This document shows, piece by piece, positions 60,062 to 64,000 of a DNA stretch of 64,000 bases; within the stretch, counting starts at the first letter, position 1; the number at the start of each line of letters is the position of its first letter. A model generated the notes under the pieces. It worked only from the letters and a program-made list of their open reading frames with translations. It made no database searches and had not been told where the DNA came from. Both the position numbers and the translations under genes were made by a program. The DNA is from 4572-13 sp964594065. GTDB lineage: Bacteria; Planctomycetota; Phycisphaerae; Sedimentisphaerales; Anaerohalosphaeraceae. The stretch spans positions 1-64,000 of the forward strand of contig CAZQKX010000006.1 in NCBI GenBank assembly GCA_964594065.1, read 5' to 3'.

Positions 60062-60682
60062 ATGCTCGCAATATTGGAAAGCATTACAGGTCTGGAACTC
60101 GTGTTTGTCATTTGTGCCGCATTCGGCGGATCTCTGTTTGTGGTACGTCTGATCCTGATGTTTATGGGTGCAGCGGATTCGGAGGCCCCGGACGGAATGG
60201 ACGTCGATGGCATTGATGTTGATTCCGCAGACGGTTTTGATGCAGATGCCGGCGATGTGTCCGACACCGACATCAGCTTTAAGCTGCTGTCACTGCAGGG
60301 CATTACCGCTTTTTTCATGATGTTCGGCCTGGTCGGCTGGGCCGTTATCCGCCAGGGAGAGTATCCCCCGCTTGTTCCGATTGCCAGTGGAACAGTTGGA
60401 GGACTTGCAACGATCTGGGTCATGAAAAGAATCTTTCAGTTTGCAACGTCGCTCCAGTCCAGCGGCACAATGGATCTGAATAATGCTATCGGGCAGGAAG
60501 GGACGGTTTACCTGACCATCCGGCCGGGGGATATCGGCAAGGTACAAGTCAATGTCCAGAACAGCCTGTCGGTCTTAAATGCCATTACCGAAGACGATGA
60601 AGAAATAAAAACCGGCGCCGATGTCCGTGTCGTGAAAATAAAAGCAGACAAGCTCGTTGTGGAAAAATTAAGCTCTCAATAG
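60062..60682 (+). CDS. NfeD-like membrane protein, flotillin partner
   Basis: 206 aa. A first membrane helix (LELVFVICAAFGGSLFVVRL), a strongly acidic cytoplasmic or luminal loop (DSEAPDGMDVDGIDVDSADG), two more helices (ITAFFMMFGLVGWAVI and YPPLVPIASGTVGGLATIWV), and a C-terminal OB-fold domain (about 135-206, GQEGTVYLTIRPGDIGKVQV). This is the usual arrangement of NfeD-type partners of flotillin, as in YuaF-FloT. It lies 13 bp before the flotillin gene, which has its own AAAGGAGG site. Confidence 0.82.
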   Translation: MLAILESITGLELVFVICAAFGGSLFVVRLILMFMGAADSEAPDGMDVDGIDVDSADGFDADAGDVSDTDISFKLLSLQGITAFFMMFGLVGWAVIRQGEYPPLVPIASGTVGGLATIWVMKRIFQFATSLQSSGTMDLNNAIGQEGTVYLTIRPGDIGKVQVNVQNSLSVLNAITEDDEEIKTGADVRVVKIKADKLVVEKLSSQ

Positions 60683-60695
60683 AAAGGAGGAACTT

Positions 60696-62294
60696 ATGTC
60701 ATCAGCAATACTCTGGTTAGCCGTTCTTATCGCATTTGTAATAATCGTCCTGTCTTTGATCATGTTCCTGGCGTCTCGATACCGCCGGTGTGCATCGGAC
60801 CAGATTCTCGTCGTCTATGGTAAAGTCGGACAAAATCAATCCGCTCGCTGTATTCATGGCGGCGGCACATTTGTCTGGCCCCTGATCCAGGATTACGCCT
60901 ACATCAGCTTAACACCGATGACGATTACGATCCCGCTGGAAAATGCCTTGTCACTGCAGAATATCCGCATTAATGTTCCCAGTACATTCACCGTGGGTAT
61001 CAGCACCGAACCGACGATCATGAATAAGGCCGCTGAGCGTCTTTTGCGTATCAATCCCCGTCAGATCGAGGAAATGGCCCAGGAAATTATCTTCGGCCAG
61101 CTTCGTCTGACCGTCGCTTCGTTGACCATTGAGCAGATCAACCAGGACCGTGAAAGTTTTCTGGAAGCCATCCGTAAAAATGTTGAGCCGGAACTCAACA
61201 AGATCGGTCTGTTTCTGATCAACGTGAACATCACCGACATTACCGACAGCTCCAACTATATCGAAAGTATCGGTAAAAAAGCCGCCGCGGAAGCCATCAA
61301 CGCCGCTAAAGTTGACGTTGCTGATCAGGAAAAATTCGGCGCGATTGGTGAAGCAGAGGCCAATCGAGAACGAAACATCCGTGTCGCCGAAAACGTGGCC
61401 GAATCCGAGAAAGGCCAGAAAAAGGCCGAAGCTGACAAACGTATTTACGTCCAGCAGCAGGACGCCGAAGCCGTTAAAGGTGAAAAAGAAGCGACCGCAA
61501 AGCAGCGAATCTTTGTGCAGCAGCAGGATGCAGAAGCCGTCAAGGGTGAAAAAAAGGCAATTGCTGATCAGCGAATCTTTGTGCAGCAGCAGGAAGCCCT
61601 TGCGGTTGAAGGTGAAAATAAATCCAAGGCCGACATCGCCGCTTACGATGCATTACTTGCACAAAAAGAAGCCGAAGCGCTGCAACAGGGTGAAGTCGCG
61701 AAACGGCAGGCCGAGGTGGAAATCCAGAAGGCTCAATACCTGGCTGAACAGCAGCGGTTAAATGCAGATGTCATTGTTCGCCAGGAAATTGAAAAGCAAA
61801 AAGTTGAGATTGATGCCGAAGCGTTGGCTGAAAAATATCGCCGGGAAGCCAAGGGACAGGCCGATGCGATTCTGGCCAAATATGAAGCGGAAGCAAAGGG
61901 TATCAAACAGGTGCTTGAGGGCAAAGCCTCCGGTTACCTGTCGCTGGTCAAGAGTTGTAATGGTGACGCCAAGGCCGCTTCAACTCTGCTGATGATTGAA
62001 AAGATCGAAGAGATCGTCGCCCGTCAGGTCGAGGCGATCAAGAATCTCAAGATCGACAAAATCACCGTTTGGGATAGTGGAGACGGTTCCGGAAAAGGAG
62101 GTTCTTCCACCGCAAATTTTCTCTCCAGCATGATTAAATCACTGCCGCCCTTGCAGGAAATCGCCACGATGGCAGGTGTGGAGTTGCCGGAATATCTGGG
62201 GAAAATGGTTGATAGTAAAGAAGTTCCGAATACTTCAAAGAAAATACCAAATACAGGTAAACCAAAAGCAGCAGAACCGGATACGAAAAAATAA
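60696..62294 (+). CDS. Flotillin family protein (SPFH domain)
   Basis: 532 aa. An N-terminal membrane anchor (AILWLAVLIAFVIIVLSLIM) precedes the SPFH domain (about 35-190, CIHGGGTFVWPLIQDYAYIS and TFTVGISTEPTIMNKAAERL), then a long coiled-coil rich in EA pairs (about 200-400). The coiled coil has three near-identical 23-residue tandem units containing KRIYVQQQDAEAVKGEKEAT, QRIFVQQQDAEAVKGEKKAI and QRIFVQQQEALAVEGENKSK. The C-terminus is low-complexity and charged. Flotillins scaffold membrane microdomains. Cotranscribed with the NfeD-like gene. Confidence 0.93.
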   Translation: MSSAILWLAVLIAFVIIVLSLIMFLASRYRRCASDQILVVYGKVGQNQSARCIHGGGTFVWPLIQDYAYISLTPMTITIPLENALSLQNIRINVPSTFTVGISTEPTIMNKAAERLLRINPRQIEEMAQEIIFGQLRLTVASLTIEQINQDRESFLEAIRKNVEPELNKIGLFLINVNITDITDSSNYIESIGKKAAAEAINAAKVDVADQEKFGAIGEAEANRERNIRVAENVAESEKGQKKAEADKRIYVQQQDAEAVKGEKEATAKQRIFVQQQDAEAVKGEKKAIADQRIFVQQQEALAVEGENKSKADIAAYDALLAQKEAEALQQGEVAKRQAEVEIQKAQYLAEQQRLNADVIVRQEIEKQKVEIDAEALAEKYRREAKGQADAILAKYEAEAKGIKQVLEGKASGYLSLVKSCNGDAKAASTLLMIEKIEEIVARQVEAIKNLKIDKITVWDSGDGSGKGGSSTANFLSSMIKSLPPLQEIATMAGVELPEYLGKMVDSKEVPNTSKKIPNTGKPKAAEPDTKK

Positions 62295-62313
62295 GCGGTA
62301 CAGATGTCAAACC

Positions 62314-62349
62314 AAAAAAGAGCAACGTTTCATACGTTGCTCTTTTTTT
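62314..62349. terminator. Rho-independent terminator after flotillin, possibly bidirectional
   Basis: AAAAAAGAGCAACG pairs with CGTTGCTCTTTTTTT across a 7-nt loop. A-run before and T-run after allow use from both sides by the convergent genes. Confidence 0.92.
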
Positions 62350-62363
62350 ATGTGATCATCTCA

Positions 62364-62783
62364 TTAAAAACCGTACACCTTCTTCAGTTGATCCTGGGTC
62401 GGCATCGTATCATACATCTCACCGCGCGGACCGACATAGCCGCCGGAAGCGGTTTTAGTCAACTTCACAGGGGTTTTTGAACCGTTGCTGTTGGTGATCC
62501 AGACGGTCACGCTATTGCCGTCGGCCTGAGCAACCTGTGCCTGTGTACGTGCCTGTTCCTCTTTTTTCTTATCCTCCATGCTGCCCCAGATATACCCGGC
62601 CCCGGCTCCGATGCCGGCTCCGATCGCTGTGGATTTCGTATCGCCGCCGGCCAACTGCCCGACGCCGGCCCCGATGGCCGTACCCCAGGCCGCCTTGCTC
62701 TGGGCCTCGGTTTCACAACCGCTAACCGCCAAAATCCCGAATCCTGCCGCTAAACTCAAGATTACTATTGTCAAATGCTTCAT
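62364..62783 (-). CDS. Glycine-zipper outer-membrane lipoprotein
   Basis: 139 aa from ATG 62783 (GGGAG 8 nt upstream; a start 9 bp further out is less likely). The lipoprotein signal LTIVILSLAAGFGILAVSGC has lipobox VSGC. A glycine-zipper pair follows (about 33-65, GTAIGAGVGQLAGGDTKSTA and IGAGIGAGAGYIWG), as in SlyB/Pal-associated and OmpA-linked envelope lipoproteins. The C-terminal part (SVTVWITNSNGSKTPVKLTK) is a short beta domain of unknown role. It is convergent with flotillin and divergent from dapB. Confidence 0.82.
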   Translation of the reverse strand: MKHLTIVILSLAAGFGILAVSGCETEAQSKAAWGTAIGAGVGQLAGGDTKSTAIGAGIGAGAGYIWGSMEDKKKEEQARTQAQVAQADGNSVTVWITNSNGSKTPVKLTKTASGGYVGPRGEMYDTMPTQDQLKKVYGF

Positions 62784-62856
62784 ACCTGTCACTCCCTTCT
62801 ATTCAATTATCTATTTGTCTTATTGTTCTACTTAAAAGAATGGCTATTTGTTCTAC

Positions 62857-62885
62857 TTGTAATAAAGATGCGTTTACTTTATAAT
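62857..62885 (+). promoter_or_regulatory. Sigma-70-type promoter for dapB
   Basis: TTGTAA (62857-62862), 17-bp spacer, TATAAT (62880-62885). Two copies of TTGTTCTACTT, 25 bp apart (62823 and 62848), lie over and upstream of the -35 box. Confidence 0.6.
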
Positions 62886-62930
62886 CGGCAAAAATTGATA
62901 AAAAGCTGAGAAAATTATACAGGAGTTAAG

Positions 62931-63731
62931 ATGAAGCCGGAATTGATTATAACAGGTGCCGCAGGCCGTATGGGCAAACGCATTCTGGCCCTTTCGGTTC
63001 AGCAGAAGGGTTTCAACCTGGTCGGAGCCGTCGATTATGCCGAGCACCCGGACCTGGGTAAGGATATCGGTTCGCTGGCAGGGATCGGGCCGATCAATGT
63101 GGAATTGTCTGCCAAATATCCTGATGTCGCTGATATCATGATCGACTTTTCACTACCGGTCGCCGCGGATGCCTCCATCGACTACTGCGTCAACAATAAT
63201 GCCGCTCTCGTGTTGGGCACGACCGGCCTGTCCGAAACACAGTTTAATAAACTCAAACAAGCCGGCCAAAAGATCGCGATCGTGCAGGCGACCAATATGA
63301 GCCTCGGGATGAATTTGCTGTTCGCCATGGTCGGCAAAGTCGCAAAATCACTCGGCAAAGAATACGATATTGAGATCGTCGAAGCGCACCACCGATTCAA
63401 AAAAGACGCCCCCAGCGGCAGCGCCCTGTCACTGGCAGAATCGGTCTGCAAAGAAACCGGACGGGATTATCCGGATTGTTTAACCCAAGGCCGTCATGGC
63501 AAAGACGCTCTGCGTCAAAAAGGCAATATCGGCATGCATGCCATTCGCGCAGGCGACATCATCGGACAGCACTCAGTACTGTACAGCACGCTCGGCGAAA
63601 CCGTAACCATCGCCCACAATGCTCACACACGCGACACCTTTGCGCATGGCGCGATCCGCGCTGCACAGTGGGTGATCGATCAAACTCCGGGCCTCTACAG
63701 CATGCAGGATGTACTGGGCTTGAATGAATAA
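62931..63731 (+). CDS. dapB: 4-hydroxy-tetrahydrodipicolinate reductase
   Basis: Reduces the dapA product in lysine and diaminopimelate synthesis. The Rossmann start is LIITGAAGRMGKRILALSVQ, with LVLGTTGLSETQFNKLKQAG, ATNMSLGMNLLFAMVGKVAK, the catalytic EIVEAHHRFKKDAPSGSALS (His and Lys) and IGMHAIRAGDIIGQHSVLYS. 266 aa, complete. AGGAG lies 6 nt before the ATG. It has its own promoter and no other dap gene nearby. Confidence 0.95.
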   Translation: MKPELIITGAAGRMGKRILALSVQQKGFNLVGAVDYAEHPDLGKDIGSLAGIGPINVELSAKYPDVADIMIDFSLPVAADASIDYCVNNNAALVLGTTGLSETQFNKLKQAGQKIAIVQATNMSLGMNLLFAMVGKVAKSLGKEYDIEIVEAHHRFKKDAPSGSALSLAESVCKETGRDYPDCLTQGRHGKDALRQKGNIGMHAIRAGDIIGQHSVLYSTLGETVTIAHNAHTRDTFAHGAIRAAQWVIDQTPGLYSMQDVLGLNE

Positions 63732-63769
63732 AAAAAGCTGCCGTGTTGTTTTGTGCGATGGGCTTTTTC

Positions 63770-64000
63770 TTACGCCAGTTCGGTGGTATGTTCGAGCATT
63801 TTTTTGACATAGTCCAAAAATTGGGCCGCTTCGGCTCCATTGACAACCTTGTGGTCCACCGACAACGTCAGGTTCATCACTTTTCGAGTCCCAACATCCC
63901 CGTTTTCAGGCAGAACGGCATCGTAAATCGCTCCAACACCGACGATACTTGTCTGGCCGGGAACCACGATCGGGGTAAACGCATCGATCCCGAACGCGCC
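63770..64000 (-). CDS. Dihydrolipoamide acyltransferase (E2), C-terminal part only
   Basis: The last 76 residues of a 2-oxo-acid dehydrogenase E2 catalytic domain, cut by the window edge. GAFGIDAFTPIVVPGQTSIV and LTLSVDHKVVNGAEAAQFLD are characteristic. The active-site motif, normally HxxxDG, reads HKVVNG, so the catalytic-motif Asp is Asn here. Which complex it serves (pyruvate, branched-chain or other) cannot be told from this fragment. Confidence 0.88.
   Translation of the reverse strand, partial: GAFGIDAFTPIVVPGQTSIVGVGAIYDAVLPENGDVGTRKVMNLTLSVDHKVVNGAEAAQFLDYVKKMLEHTTELA

Overview
The window reads as a chromosomal scaffold of a planctomycete, most likely class Phycisphaerae (Sedimentisphaerales-like). 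This is inferred from family content: very large secreted proteins combining CotH-kinase, lamin-tail and dockerin-like segments; a GLUG-repeat dockerin protein; zinc-ribbon/DUF4190 proteins ending in a prepilin-like domain; an ECF sigma/FecR cassette; GxxExxY and four-helix-bundle (23S rRNA-IVS type) genes; and many lipoproteins. Two runs of exactly ten N (3054-3063, 29766-29775) show a draft scaffold. I found no tRNA, rRNA or CRISPR array.

Layout. 1-11 kb (minus strand) is a housekeeping run, read right to left: gap, an NDK-like kinase, pgk, rpe, accD, hisC, hisB, ispF, cysS, a four-helix-bundle gene, ruvC, ruvA, then a GxxExxY gene leaving the window. 11.4-28.3 kb (plus) holds three giant secreted genes in tandem: a beta-helix/CBM6-like protein of 1466 aa and two CotH-kinase/lamin-tail proteins of about 2050 aa. 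28.3-35.6 kb (minus) carries tilS, a BamD-like lipoprotein, ispD, two zinc-ribbon/DUF4190 proteins, a cobalamin adenosyltransferase and a PilZ protein. 36-43.7 kb (plus) carries the GLUG protein and then a translation block: ffh, a small unknown, rpsP, trmD, rplS, a YraN-type gene and truD. 43.7-48.2 kb is an ECF sigma/FecR/carboxypeptidase-regulatory-repeat cassette. 48.2-49.8 kb is repeat-rich. 49.8-52.1 kb holds a Spy-like periplasmic protein and a sigma / small membrane protein / periplasmic-sensor trio. 52.3-57 kb has an aminotransferase, lipoproteins and an IS200-like (RAYT) transposase between two copies of a multi-hairpin repeat. 57-64 kb has a Nif3-like gene, scpB, mutY, nfeD-flotillin, a glycine-zipper lipoprotein, dapB and the end of a dihydrolipoamide acyltransferase gene.

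The strongest unexplained signals are insertions that leave duplicated gene ends. The four-helix-bundle gene sits between a 32-bp relic of the ruvC 5' end, which still has a good ribosome-binding site, and an intact ruvC whose start was rebuilt. The ECF/FecR cassette sits between intact truD and a 74-bp relic of the truD 3' end. In both pairs many of the differences are synonymous, as if the incoming DNA brought its own copy of the gene end. Separately, the GxxExxY gene lies in a unit with 12-bp terminal inverted repeats, and an in-frame deletion derivative of it lies between ruvC and ruvA. The Spy-like gene and the sigma gene at 50.6 kb share a promoter-like motif (TGTAACC, 16-17 bp, CACTTAC), which suggests an autoregulated CnrYXH-like envelope or metal-sensing circuit.
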